Shown in pieces: positions 23,851-35,727 of a stretch of DNA of 64,000 nt. Below the pieces are notes generated by a model. The model was not told the DNA's origin. It worked only from the letters and a program-made list of their open reading frames with translations, and made no database searches. Origin of the DNA: Scleromitrula shiraiana (lineage: Eukaryota; Ascomycota; Leotiomycetes; Helotiales; Sclerotiniaceae); NCBI GenBank assembly GCA_028455995.1, contig JABELC010000001.1, positions 4,700,501 through 4,764,500 of the forward strand, given 5' to 3'. Position 1 is the first letter of the stretch, and each line of letters opens with the position of its first letter. The position numbers were made by a program, and so were the translations under genes.

Positions 23851-25612
23851 TGAATGGCTTGAATATATGCTTGAATGATTTTATAAATAAGGAAAATTCT
23901 TCGTCGATGGGGAAACATAGAGTCGAGGGATAGAATACGGGAATGAAGAGAGATTTATATGATAGGATATGAAGATGCAAGCGGGACTGTAGATATACCA
24001 GATAATTTGACAAAAAATGATACACTTACATTATAATGACAGAAGGAGAAGATCAAATTAACTTCTCTAATACTATAAATATTTATATTAACCAAAGTTT
24101 CTCTCCAACTTATTTCTTGAACTGATCTGCATCAAATTTGTGATGATGCGATCGACTAAAGACTTGAAGATGAAAGCCAAATAATTGAGACCGCCTGTGG
24201 GTCACCGTAATCTTATTAGTCAGAATTACGGGAACCTGAAGTATCACAACCGCACTAGACATCAAAACATTAAATCAAATTTCACTTGTGACAAAATTCA
24301 TCTAACATTGGATTTATTTCGATCAGATAAATGTGGAAATGACTTCATACTTCCCCAAATAGTTTTTATCAGCACCACTACAATAGTTTTGACCAGTCGC
24401 CAACTAGCACTGCAGTCTGTATGATTGTTATTATGATAACGATGAGAAAGTTCCATCAACCTTCCACAGCCAAGGCTGGCCCAAGTGGCTTCTCTTATCA
24501 TTTGGGTGAATAGATATCCATATAATTTTCAGTCCATGGCACAAGGCTTTACTTTATGATTTTTTATTGGAGCTTTAATTCTTATCGTTCCTCCTTGCCA
24601 CCTTGGCATACACACCAAGACCTTGAGATACCGCTGATATCCTAACGTCTCCAAGTGGCCCAAAATGAGTTAGAACTGCCTCACTTGAAATGCATGAGCG
24701 TTTTCTGAATCTTTCGATAATTTCCCCCTCATCGCTGAGGATAACTACATCTTCATCTCGATGGTGTTGGTAGAACTCATTCGTTATGTTTCATTTCGTC
24801 TAATTTAACATTGATTGGCAGGTTGAGATCACACAGCGCTTGGGTTGCCGTTACCAATCAAAGCTCGGCGTTCATCAGCTTTTTATAGCACCTCATTAAA
24901 TTGGTGCAGTATCCGATAACTCATCACATTTTGTCGTCTTTTAACTGTCTTCCTTTCCAAGCGGTTATCAAAACGTTTGATCATCAGCCTTGTGTTTCTG
25001 CTAGCTTCGGCTTGGTTCCGTACTTTGAAATGCTTTTGAGCAAATCTGCCGGTGAATGAAGGCATTCCAGTTGAGATAACGCAACAAGATGTATTGTGCC
25101 ACATGCCAAACTATTGATTGAACCAATTAATTGTAGTATTGATTTTAGACTTTTTTTCTATATCATGACGTGCTGGTGCATGGATCGCATTTCAATATTC
25201 TCGCGAGTCACTGGTCACAGAGAGCAAGAAATGTAACGTTAATTCTCTATTATGCATAGTCTCCCCGCAAGAGTTTCTTGTGTCGCATGATGGGTTGTTA
25301 TTCCAAACTGTTGGGTCCCTCCTTTCATCACAGCCCTCTTCTATCTCGTTTTTTATTGTATAGATTCACTTTCACTCCATATAACCTGTATAGAATCGCA
25401 AGGGTAAACATGCACATACTCGGGCATTTTCGGCCCTGCTGTGTCCAGATAGTAATTTGAAAGTGCGGAACTAATGCGAGGTAACCTCTCCAATAATCCA
25501 AAACTGGTGTGTTTCTTTCGATCTAAGTTTTATCTTCATGTCGATACAAACACAGCACTTCATTCTCATAAATTGTTTTCCTCATCGACGGATAAAAAAT
25601 TGAACAGCTATC
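23851..25612. other. Intergenic region, with a possible old coding remnant
   Basis: No gene can be supported. On the minus strand at about 24590-24790 and 24883-25104, two open stretches look protein-like in composition (for example ERFRKRSCISSEAVLTHFG and MPSFTGRFAQKHFKVR) but I do not recognise the family and the frames are interrupted between them. The last 300 bp are the promoter and leader of the POT transporter. Confidence 0.35.
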
Positions 25613-27773
25613 ATGGCTACGACTGCACCTGCAACAGATGCATTAACCACTCTCCCAGTATACGAAACTGGATTAACTCAGAACGCACCCAACGAGCTAG
25701 ACGCCAAAATTCATGATGCTAAACGTTATGAATTGAATTATGTAGAGACCAGAAATCTTGACCATGAAGGTATTGAACGTCCAACAGAAGAAGAGCGAAC
25801 TACCCTGCGCAGAGTCTCTGGATCTATTCCTTGGACTGCCTACATGATTTGTCTTGTTGAATTTGCAGAACGCGCAAGTTACTATGGTTGTCAATTCGTT
25901 TTCTCAAATTTCGTTCAATTCCCACTTCCGTATGTATTTACTCTACACCTTATGTATTAACAGAAGCTGACTTATTTTGATAGTAAGGGTGGTAATGGAG
26001 CAGGTGCCACTCCCAAAGGAACTCAATTAACTCCAGGTGCTCTCGGTAAAGGTCTAACCGTTTCATCTGCCATTGGTCTTCTATTCAAATTCCTAGCATA
26101 CACTCTTCCGATTCTTGGGTTAGTCTAACAAGAAACATGTTTTTTTTTCCTTAGTCATCAATGATTAACCTTTATATCCAGTGGTTGGTTGGCAGACACA
26201 AAACTAGGTCGCTTCAAAGTTATCTGCATTGGAGTAATTGTTTTTGGAGTCGCACATGTTATCTTAGTCATAGGTGCTATTCCATCAATCTTACAAGCTG
26301 GTAATGGAATGCCGCCATTTATTATTGGCGTTTTACTCTTGGCTTTGGGTGCTGGTAAGACCTCCTGTCTTTCGCTGTTAAGCTCTCTTATAGAGTCGGG
26401 ACACCACTAACCTTCCCCCCAGGACTCTTTAAAAGCAATGTATCTCCAATGCTTCTCGACCAAGACAAACAAAGAGGATTGGTTATCAAATCTCTTCCAT
26501 CCGGAGAGAGAGTGATGATGGATCCCGAAATCACAGCACAAAGACTCGCTATGGCTTTCTACGGAATGGTTAATGTGGGTGCCTTCTTTGGCCTTGCTAC
26601 CACATATTCTGAGAAGCTTGTCGGATTTTGGCTTGCTTATGGTCTTCCCTTGATTCTATACCTTATGCTCCCAGTTTTACTATGGGTACTCAACAAGAGA
26701 TTGGTAAAATACCCTCCCCAAGGGAGTGATCTTGGCCGATTTTTTAGAGTCATTGGTACGGCAATGAGAAGAAACGGTTTCAAAAAGTTTGGTCGTGCAG
26801 GCTATCTTGATGCAGCAAAACCATCCGTTCTCGCCGCTGATGGCATTGGAGTAATTAAGGGTAAGGCTGTCGACTGGACTGATTGTTTCGTCGAGGATGT
26901 CAAACGTACTATTGAGGCATGCATGATCTTCCTTTTCTTTCCAATCTATATCATAAACAATGATGGTATTGGAAATATCAAAACATCTCAAGGTTCATCT
27001 ATGGTAACGAACGGCGCTCCGAATGATCTACTTAACAATTTCAATCCTCTCACAATCATCGTCGCTATTCCGCTCATCTCATACGTCATTTACCCATTTC
27101 TTCGTCGACACAATATTCATTTTGGCCCAATCAAGCGTATTACATTTGGTTTTGCACTCGCAATCATTGCAGGTGTTATTGGGGCTCTTACTCAATGGCA
27201 GATTTACGAGAAAGCTCCATGTGGATATCACGCTACTGATTGCGCCGAGTCAGGAGAATCGGTTTCACCACTTAGTATCGTAAGTGACCTCCATTCCTTG
27301 TTTTGATTCTCCGGGACTCATATGCTTTTATATTACTCATAAGAAAAGAAAACTAATTCTGCCCTCGTTTCTAGTGGTGGCAAATCCCGCAATGGGCAAT
27401 CGGCGCACTCTCAGAATGCTTTGCTAACGTTACCGCCCTTGAACTCGCCTACTCCCGCGCTCCAGCCAATATGAAAGGCCTGGTAACTAGCATGTACCTT
27501 TTCTCCACGGCTCTCAGCGCAGCCATTCAACAAGCATGTACGGCGTCACTTGTTGATCCATATCTGATTTGGCCATTTGTAGCTCCTGCAATTGTGGGCA
27601 CACTTATGGCTATCTGGTTTTACTTCCTCTATCGACATCTAGATGAACAGGAATATGTTCGAGGTGGTGTCGGTGAGGCACAGGCGCTAGAAACGGATGA
27701 TCGGGCTGCATTGTCACATACTGGAAACGGCAGTTCTACCGAGGAGAAAAAGATCCAGGAGTCGAGGGTTTAG
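25613..27773 (+). CDS. POT/PTR2-family proton-coupled oligopeptide transporter
   Basis: Five exons: 25613-25929, 25984-26118, 26182-26354, 26423-27279, 27375-27773; 626 aa, all phases consistent. It imports di/tripeptides with protons at the plasma membrane. The proton-coupling motif is seen as EFAERASYYG in TM1. The PTR2 signature appears as FYGMVNVGAFFG, preceded by LGAGLFKSNVSPML. Later membrane segments include IEACMIFLFFPIYI and ITFGFALAIIAGVIGAL, then the conserved WWQIPQWAIGALSE and the SAPANMKGL-like RAPANMKGLVTSMYL. The cytosolic tail is charged and Ser-rich. The start at 25613 gives the usual soluble N-terminus of about 75 residues. It appears intact and is flanked by relic-rich DNA on the left. 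Confidence 0.93.
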
Positions 27774-28445
27774 AGGGGAGTTGATTTATAACTTTAGGAC
27801 ACGGCTTTTCGGGTGCTTTCTGCTATCGTTTGTCTGATCAATGGGAGGTTTTATGGAGAGATTGTGGATATACCGACTCCATTGTTGGTTGGTATAATGG
27901 TTGATTAATGAGAATACTTCTAGGTGTCAATTCTCTCCATAATTTTTAGTATGAGACTTATATCAATTGATATCAATCATAACATCTGAATTTGCAGTGT
28001 TACCTCATGCAATCAAATTGTGAAATCCTAATATAATATGCTTGGCTTGAAAAATTTGTATCGTCACCGCATCAACATCACTTCACACGCCCGAGCTAAT
28101 CCATTTTTGAATGTCCCTTCGAATATATATCTAAATATCTTTAAACAAATTCCTTTTGGGATATTTGTAACCTTGAATTTGTTCAAATAACTTGAAGTCG
28201 ATCAATAACGTCTCTCCAAAATATAGATAGTCAATATATCTATATATGGTTGTGGTTTAATGGTATTTCACGACCAGCTTAAATCCGAAACAGGAAATAT
28301 GCATGGTGCCAAGCAAGCGAAATTTGATTGGCCAATTCTCATCCTTCTCAACATCAATCAATCAATCAATCATCAACCAACCAACCACTACCACCTTTAT
28401 ATAATTACTATTTTTTAGTCTTTATTGGGATTCTATACTATTCAA
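27774..28445. other. Intergenic region, no gene seen
   Basis: 672 bp between two co-directional genes. AT-rich, with CAAT/CAAC repeats (28350-28385) just before the PLD gene start. Confidence 0.4.
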
Positions 28446-29870
28446 ATGGCCATCAATCTCGATTCTCAAACCCCAACCTTTACGCCAACTTCCACACAAC
28501 CAACCACATTCCACCTTGGCACCGGTACCTCAATATACAGCATACTCCTTCCCACCCTCCTCCAAACGAAACATTCCCTTATTCTCACAACATGCTTCTG
28601 GGCTTCATCTCCCTCTCAAAAGATAATACATAACCTCCTAATTTCCCTTTCTCAACGCGTTGAATCACAATCCCAATCCCAATACCCCATCCCTGATAAC
28701 CAAAAAATTCACATCCGCATCTGCATATCCTCACTCTCACCACTCCAAAAGCTCTTCCACACTTCCTCGCCCCATGGACAAATTATCCACCCTTCTAAAT
28801 GGAAATCTCTTGGTTTACCACGAGAAGAAGATTTACCGGGCTTAGATGTTAGGATTAAAAGTATATTTTTTCGACCGTGTCATGTGTTACATGGGAAATA
28901 TGTCGTTATGGATGGCCAGAAAGTTTGGTTTCCAAGTGCAAATGTTAGTTGGGAGGGGTGGGGGGAGGGATGTATTGGATTTGAGGATGGAGTGGACAGA
29001 GAAGGGGGAGATGTAAATGGGAGTTTGGTGAGAGATATTATGAGGTATTGGGGAAGTATCTGGGATACTGACGGGAAGATGAGGGTTCCGGAGCGGGGGG
29101 TGATGAATAGGGATATTCATGATGAAGACATGATAAATCCTGATCAGCAATATCTAGCATTTCCATTCACCATCCCTAGATCTTACCCACTATCTACCAT
29201 CCGATATCCCATATCCGATACACGACCCCAAACCCAAACACTCCTCCTCCCCTCCCCCCACCAACCCTACAATCCCCTCCACATCTTCTTTTGTCCATCC
29301 CTATCACCTCCACTCACCCCCCTCAACACCTTCCTCGTCAACAATCTCCGCTCCAGCACCCACTCAATAACAATCTACACCCCAAACCTAACTTACCGCC
29401 CGTTAATAGCCGAGCTGCTACTTGCATTACAACGAGGCGTTGACGTACAAATTCTAGTTTCTAAACGCTTGATGGTGTTTGAGCAACTAGTTACGGCCGG
29501 AACAGTGACAGAATTTGAGGTTTGGAGATTACGGAGGACTTATCGAAAGTTGGTCTCTAAGTATAGACAGAGAAATGGAGATGAGAGGGATCTAGAAGCA
29601 GGGATGGGGGGGAGAGAATTGGGAATATTAAAAATTGGGTATTTTGAGGGGGGAAGCGTCAGGATTGAAGGTGGGGAAGAGGGAGATGGAAAAGAGAGAC
29701 CGTGTAAATTACATCTTAAGATGATGATAATAGATGCCAGAATTACGGTGTTGGGGAGTGGGAATATGGATCGCGCGAGTTGGGTTACGAGTCAGGAGGT
29801 GGGTGTTGCGATATTTTCGGAGGAGGTGGCTAGGAGGTTGGGGGAAGAGGTCAGGGCGGTCTATGGTTAG
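28446..29870 (+). CDS. PLD-superfamily (phospholipase D-like) phosphodiesterase protein
   Basis: A single exon of 474 aa. Two PLD half-sites are seen. The first is HGKYVVMDGQKVWFPSANVS (HxK, then D six residues on, then a Ser/Asn segment) near residues 155-175. The second is HLKMMIIDARITVLGSGNMD near 425-445. Two HKD-type motifs in one chain make a complete PLD fold, which acts on phosphodiester bonds; the substrate (lipid, nucleic acid or phosphatidyl transfer) cannot be told. The ATG at 28446 was chosen over an upstream non-ATG extension. No signal peptide is obvious. The coding strand alternates C-rich (28446-28830, 29160-29400) and G-rich blocks (28840-29130, 29500-29870), an odd pattern. 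Confidence 0.85.
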   Translation: MAINLDSQTPTFTPTSTQPTTFHLGTGTSIYSILLPTLLQTKHSLILTTCFWASSPSQKIIHNLLISLSQRVESQSQSQYPIPDNQKIHIRICISSLSPLQKLFHTSSPHGQIIHPSKWKSLGLPREEDLPGLDVRIKSIFFRPCHVLHGKYVVMDGQKVWFPSANVSWEGWGEGCIGFEDGVDREGGDVNGSLVRDIMRYWGSIWDTDGKMRVPERGVMNRDIHDEDMINPDQQYLAFPFTIPRSYPLSTIRYPISDTRPQTQTLLLPSPHQPYNPLHIFFCPSLSPPLTPLNTFLVNNLRSSTHSITIYTPNLTYRPLIAELLLALQRGVDVQILVSKRLMVFEQLVTAGTVTEFEVWRLRRTYRKLVSKYRQRNGDERDLEAGMGGRELGILKIGYFEGGSVRIEGGEEGDGKERPCKLHLKMMIIDARITVLGSGNMDRASWVTSQEVGVAIFSEEVARRLGEEVRAVYG

Positions 29871-30163
29871 TTGGGTTGGTGCATTGTATGGTTATTGGAT
29901 GCTCTATAACTAGATAAATATTTAATTTTCATTCCAAATTTGGACATCTCGATTTCATATCATTCATGTGTTGCATTAACATAAATATACCTGATCAAAT
30001 CAAATCAAGCTAATCGAATTATCAACCACAATGCGTATCATACGCCCAACACCCCTACATGGTATACATTCCCACCCTCACCCACACATGTACATCTATC
30101 TGATGTAACATAACATAGCATAACCAAATCCATAAGTACTTCTTTATCCATTTCACCCACTTT

Positions 30164-33100
30164 TTAGAATTCCTCCACCGCGCAATTAGGATGTAAAACA
30201 TAAACGACCGATTCCTGAGCCCTGGAGTTACCTTCCCCAGCCGCATCAGCAGCATTATCAACTAATCCTTGGCCACGGATTGCCATTAAAATATTTTCCT
30301 GTGACATTGAGCGTCAGAATTTTATTCTAGATAGAAGAGTGAAGAAGTGGAAGAGAGGGGGAAAACATACCTTAACCATCCTCTTTATAATCTTCCTAAC
30401 CAACTTCATCTCCTCATGATAAGCCTCCTCATCATCCAATTCCTCCTCCACCTGCTCCAAATAACCCTCTACCAATTTCTCCTCCTCAACTCCTTCTCCA
30501 CCACCCTGTTCATCCTCATGAATTCTCCTCACCAATAAATTAACAACCTTAATATACTTATCATACGTGACCTTTGTTCTCCTCGTCGCGTCCGGAGCCG
30601 GAGTAGCCTCTCCATTACCACTTTGTCCAGCCGCTCTATCATCAGCTTCAGCCCCTCCCTCATCCATAGCATCATCACCCTCAGCATCCCTATTCGGAGA
30701 AACTTCCTCCTCCTCTTCATCATCAACCTCCACATCATCTTTCTCTACCGAAATAATACTCTGTCTCAACAAATTGAACGCCTCCAAAACCATGGGTTCT
30801 GTAATCTCCTCCACACAATTGGCTTTTGCAATTGCCTCACTCAATCGAATCATACTTTCCAACTGTCTTACTGTAATCCTATAACTGTTTCTTCCAATAC
30901 CACCCTGCGCATCATCGGTTCGAAGTTCCTTGTACTTCTGTACTAGCAACTCCTTAGCTTCGTCCGTAAATTCTGGCTTGAATGTTTTTGCGAATCGAAT
31001 GTATCGTTGTAATTGCTCGGTTGTGAATTCCGGTTGCACAGCTTCATCTCTTAATTGATGGATACCAACGATATGTTCAGCAAGATGGCGATCAACCGTC
31101 TCATTGCACTCATCCAAAATGACGAAGAACAAATCGAAACGCGACATGATAGGAGCAGACATGTTGATATTAGCTCTCAAAGTAGTCTTCCTATTATATC
31201 TACCTCCGACCGGATTTGCGGCTGCAAGAATAGAAGTTCGTGCATTTAGAGTGGCTTGAATACCGGCTTTGGCTATCGAGATGGTTTGCTGTTCCATAGC
31301 TTCGTGAATGGCTACTTGATCACTTATGTCCATTTTATCGAATTCATCAATGGCGCAAATTCCATTATCAGCTAGCATCAGTGCTCCAGCTTCGATGGTA
31401 AATTCTCCCGTTTCTTCATCTTTGACAACGGCAGCTGTAAGACCCGCTGCAGAAGAGGCTTTTCCGGATGTGTAAACTGCTCTTGGAAGGAAAGAACAAA
31501 TATATTTTAAGAATTGGGATTTGGATGTTGATGGATCGCCAACGATACAAATATTGATGTCACCACGAAGTTGCATTCCTTCAGGAGTAACTTTACTCAC
31601 TCCAGACATGAGTTGAAGAAGAAGACCTTTTTTGACTATCTCATGACCATAAACCATAGGTGCAAGAGAATTGACTAATCGAGAGTAGATGTGATCACCG
31701 TGAACCATTTGTTTAAGATCTTCAATCTCATCATGAGTCATAGATGCAAGAACAGCTTCTTGTGCATGATCTCCTGGTTCATTTGGATCGATTGGTGCGG
31801 TCTGGTTGAGTGATGCTAAGATGTTGTTGGATTGACCATTAAGTTGTTGATTTGCTGCTGCTCCTTGAGTTGAAGTATCAGGAGTTACCATACAAGCCAG
31901 AAAAGCAAGTCTGTATGTAAGATCTCTAACACCAAGTGCTTTTAAACCGGTGACACCACTTGCATCTCCACTTCTGTTTTGTGTATCTCTGATAGCCATT
32001 GGTCGAACACCAGGTAACCCAAGTTGGCTAACATCTGGTACAACAATAAGTGCTCCAGTAAAAATACACTTCTCTCCAGCTTTCGCACGATCCACAATCT
32101 CTCCACGTAGAATAACATCCATTGTTCGAGGCATACTTCCGGTAGGGATCTCCGAACTATTCTCTTGAACCCGAACCTTCTGCCAATCCACGAATGTACT
32201 CTGTCTAATATCCAATCTCCATGCTTGACGATTATTACAGGTTAAATTCGGACATTGTGTAGGTTCGGTATATCTGAAAGTTTGTTCAACGTTTGGTACA
32301 GAACTTTTGCAATTTTCACAAATGAAAGTCGCAAGTGAAAGTTCGGGTCGAACTTCTGAGGTTCTCGTAACTGTTCCTGAGATGGAAAGAAGTTGTCCAA
32401 TATTGGCGGTTCTTAAATGACGTACTCGAGTAACAAGAGGTAAATTGTAGAAAGCCAGAGCAAACAGTTTATCAGTCTGTTGGTTTGTGGTTTTATCGCC
32501 TTGAAAATCGGATTGGCTTGCAGATGCCGCATTACTTGCTCCAGATGAGGTTTGATTACTTGATGCAGTTGGTTGTCGGTGATCTCGGAAATATCTTGGC
32601 TCGTATTTTGCAATCATATTGTGTAAAGCTTTTGTAAGGAAAGGTAAAAATCTGTAGTATTCCTCAACGATACCCTCCGCCAATACTCCACCTTTATAAG
32701 AGCGTAGATGTGTATAGTCTACATAAAGTGTTGAAAGTTGATATGTTCTTAGTCCGTGAATTTGTGCAATATAGTATTTATCTGTAGTCATAGCACTCGA
32801 AGCAGGTACACCAGAAAGTGCTGGATCTTCAACATATCTACGAATATTAGACTTGCGGTGTAACTGACAAGAAATACTCACGAATCAAGAAACTCTTCAA
32901 AAGTAAGTTGTACGAATTGACCAATGGCATCCTCAACTCTTGGGATTGGTCTATCACTCTTCTTTGGTCTATTCGTTCCTTGCGGAATTTGATCATCTGC
33001 GAAACCTTCATCGTCACTCATAGCACCAGCACTTTCAGACGGTGGAGCACGAGGTCTACCAGAAGCTGAAGAGCCTCTATGTCTACGAGCCCCCGGAGTT

Positions 33101-33168
33101 CCACCTCTTGAAGATTGTCCAAAATCGGACATTGGTGTTGGCGCATCAGACATCATAACTGATGCCAT
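30164..33168 (-). CDS. mcm6: DNA replication licensing factor MCM6
   Basis: Exons 33168-32882, 32837-30371 and 30298-30164; 962 aa. The introns are 32881-32838 (only 44 nt, with a CTAAT branch site) and 30370-30299. It is a subunit of the MCM2-7 helicase that licenses origins and unwinds DNA in S phase. A zinc finger of MCM6 spacing (CENC ... CPNLTC) lies near residues 267-300, followed by FVDWQKVRVQE. Walker A is GDPSTSKSQFL (about 527), Walker B is AIDEFDKMD, and the arginine finger is in MSRFDLFFVILDE (about 662). The last exon supplies the conserved C-terminus ending HPNCAVEEF, which the longer unspliced frame would miss. The N-terminal 95 residues are disordered and Ser/Pro-rich, with likely kinase sites. 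An MCB box lies upstream. Confidence 0.96.
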
Positions 33169-34229
33169 TTTGATATATTATTCAATCGTTATTTGAGGAT
33201 GTGGTGGTTTTGTTGCGTTGTTGTTATTGTGTTGTTGTTTACTTTAATTGAGGGGCAGAATTAAGGAGTTATCAAAAAATCCAAAACGCGTCGCCAAACG
33301 ACGAAAGTTGCGTTTCTTGGCGCGATTTGGTCACCGTAATAGATTGCTTCTTGGCATTAGCATGATCATCATCAAGCAAGCACGATTATGTAATTACATA
33401 GAACATTGAACTAGTGGTTCTAGTTTTCTGATATCAATCAATTGACCACAACCGCCGACGTCAACTTCAACCCGCTCCTAATCAAGACAATGAATTTTAT
33501 CTAGGTACGAGCTTTCATCATTCTAGTATTGTTGATGTATTCTTTCGTGGCATATCTTAATTGTATAGTATACAACAAAACCTCGGTCAATTCGATGACT
33601 GTCTAGCAGATGTTACCGCAATATATTAATCTTGCGCGAATCATGGGGCCACGGGGCATCACTTGCTTTGTGTAAAAGTAAAAGGTATATCTGAGAAGTA
33701 GTAACGATACGAGGCTTGATTTACGGAAAAATTCTAGTGCAAACAATACTCAAAACATCATAAATGGCGCAGATACATGTACGTACCATCATCAATGGTT
33801 TTTGCGATAAGGTAGGATTGTAGTTCCAGTTTCCAATGACATATACTTCTTATATACAATGCTATTGATTTCTGGGATTATCCTGTGTACATAAGTATGT
33901 GTAATCAGGAAAACCCGTTGCTTCTATAAAGAATTGCTTGCAGTTATCTGTAGACATGGAGTAGGCGACGAAAGTTTGCGGCGCGAATCCTAGTTCACGA
34001 GACATTCTTCCTTGAATGATCATGCTTTCGGACTCAAGTGGTCTAGCATGGTACGTTCATTCTATTTATGTGGAAAAGGAAATCTTCATATATTCTATAC
34101 AACGAAGATGTGAAAATCTAGTGAGTGTATTTAGCCACTCAAGCATAAAGTTCTCCATAACCAAAACTTCACTATCAATGTAAGTTCTGCTTAAGGGAAA
34201 GATCGCATTTACCCTAGCTTAGAGAATAC
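33169..34229. other. MCM6 promoter and spacer, with a possible coding remnant
   Basis: The first 200 bp are the MCM6 upstream region. At 34056-33862 on the minus strand an open stretch of 64 codons looks protein-like (for example MSRELGFAPQTFVAYSMSTD) but has no ATG directly after its upstream stop and no recognised family. The rest shows nothing. Confidence 0.4.
33286..33291 (-). promoter_or_regulatory. MCB element ACGCGT upstream of mcm6
   Basis: A perfect MluI cell-cycle box lies about 120 bp upstream of the mcm6 start codon. A second GC-rich site, TTGGCGCG at about 33318, resembles an E2F/MBF-type core. MBF-bound MCB boxes drive G1/S transcription of replication genes in yeasts, so cell-cycle control of mcm6 is a reasonable inference. 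Confidence 0.6.
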
Positions 34230-34873
34230 AAATATGAATTAGGCGATTGCGCCGAGTACGACAGTGTTCGCAAAGCATTGGGTGGCTCGAATCGCTCTTA
34301 CAGCTCCAACAACTATAACACACTTTATCTGTCCTCAGTGAAAGGCCAACTCGGCCACATGGAATTTGCTTCTGGTGTTATTTCCCACTTTGAAACGCTT
34401 CTCATGATAAATGAAGCGTACATTACTCCGCAAGCCAGTTTCACATCCATAAATCCATCATTCAAAGCCATACCCACCAATGGAATCAAGATTCCAACAC
34501 GACTCCAGCCATGGAATGTCAATTTCCGTGCTGCTCTAGTAAACAATTAGGGTGCCTCCGGTTGCAATTCATCGATGATCGTTACGTAGGCACCGAAGCT
34601 TTGCCCTCGAAACCCTCCAAGCAAGAATTTACAAGGGGAAAGTTTTCCATTTTGGTTCTGCGGACTGGATGAAAAAAGTCTTTATATGTACGCGGCAAAA
34701 TTCAGCCAATTCTTACAGCGTCGTCGCAACGCACCCAAGGATCTAAGCACAGAAAATTTGTCTTTCTAAGTTTTTTGTCAGTCGAATCGCTCTCTTCCAT
34801 ATGCTTTGTTATTCAGGTCCACCTCGTTTGAGAACTTGGAAACGAAGCTGGCAGTATTTGGAAGTAAAATGAA
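34230..34873 (+). pseudogene. Polyketide synthase fragment (end of KS domain and KS-AT linker)
   Basis: The frame around 34278-34550 reads as the C-terminal third of a ketosynthase: SVKGQLGHMEFASGV with the conserved GH, then PQASFTSINPSF and LQPWNVNFRAALVNN. A TAG stop (34548-34550) interrupts the NNYGASG-like motif, and GASG-type sequence continues after it in the same frame. At 34650-34870 the linker to the acyltransferase is visible (FWFCGLDEKSLYMYAAKF, later SNRSLPYALLF) with another stop. The N-terminal KS with its active-site Cys and all domains from the AT onward are missing. It is a remnant of a type I iterative PKS, the leftmost piece of the decayed cluster. Confidence 0.75.
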
Positions 34874-35727
34874 GCCATAAATAAATCGGGAGTCGTTTGA
34901 TCGACTTAGGAAGCGCAATAAGTGTATTTTAAAAATATACGAAATTCTTACTGAGGTAGATTGAGTTCAGATGTTGAAACGGTAAATGGATGTTATTGAT
35001 AGACAAAAGATTCGGACTGGGTGTCAGATATATACTACCTGAGTATCTCCTTACGGCGCAGCACATATAATACGCGGTCCTCTTACAGGGAATTGTAGGC
35101 TTAATACTATACCCTAACACCTACCGAGGCTTTGGCTCTGCTCCTTTCAAATAAGCAACAAGCACATGTGAGTGGGCACGCGGTGGGGTAGTGGGGGGTA
35201 ATGCAAGATACATTGACTTTAGTCTTTCACGAGGAACTAGCATGGAAATAATAAGTGTTTCATTGGGGAGTGATTTATCTACTAGGTAGTCTCAAGGTGA
35301 ACCAGAAGTCAACCGCAATGATTTGTGTGATCGGAATTCAAGAGTAGGAAACACATTTGCCGTCTGGTTAATCATGGTTACGCCGATGATTCCGTAGTGA
35401 TGGAAATCTCCTTCAAAATACTCATCACAATCTTTTTAAAAGTACCATTTCGCAAAGAACGGTAGACTACGCTGGTATAAGACCCTACAGTAGGCGCTTG
35501 CTTTTGCTCTTCGAGCCCTTCTTGGTGTCTAGAATATTCAGAAATAAAATCTGTAGACTTTGGCGTTTGAATGCTCGTCGTACTGAGAAATAGTATTCCC
35601 AGGATATGGCGAATAAAGCCATAAATTTGCTTCGAAGCTCGCCCGATTGCGGCACCTGCATCTCCATGCAGAAGATATGCATCTCGGATTAAACATCATG
35701 AATCTCGAAGAGATAAAGCCAATATCT
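34874..35727. other. Spacer, no gene seen
   Basis: 854 bp between the PKS and PAL remnants. A minus-strand open frame at 35485-35682 follows the PAL remnant but shows no recognisable PAL sequence. Confidence 0.4.
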
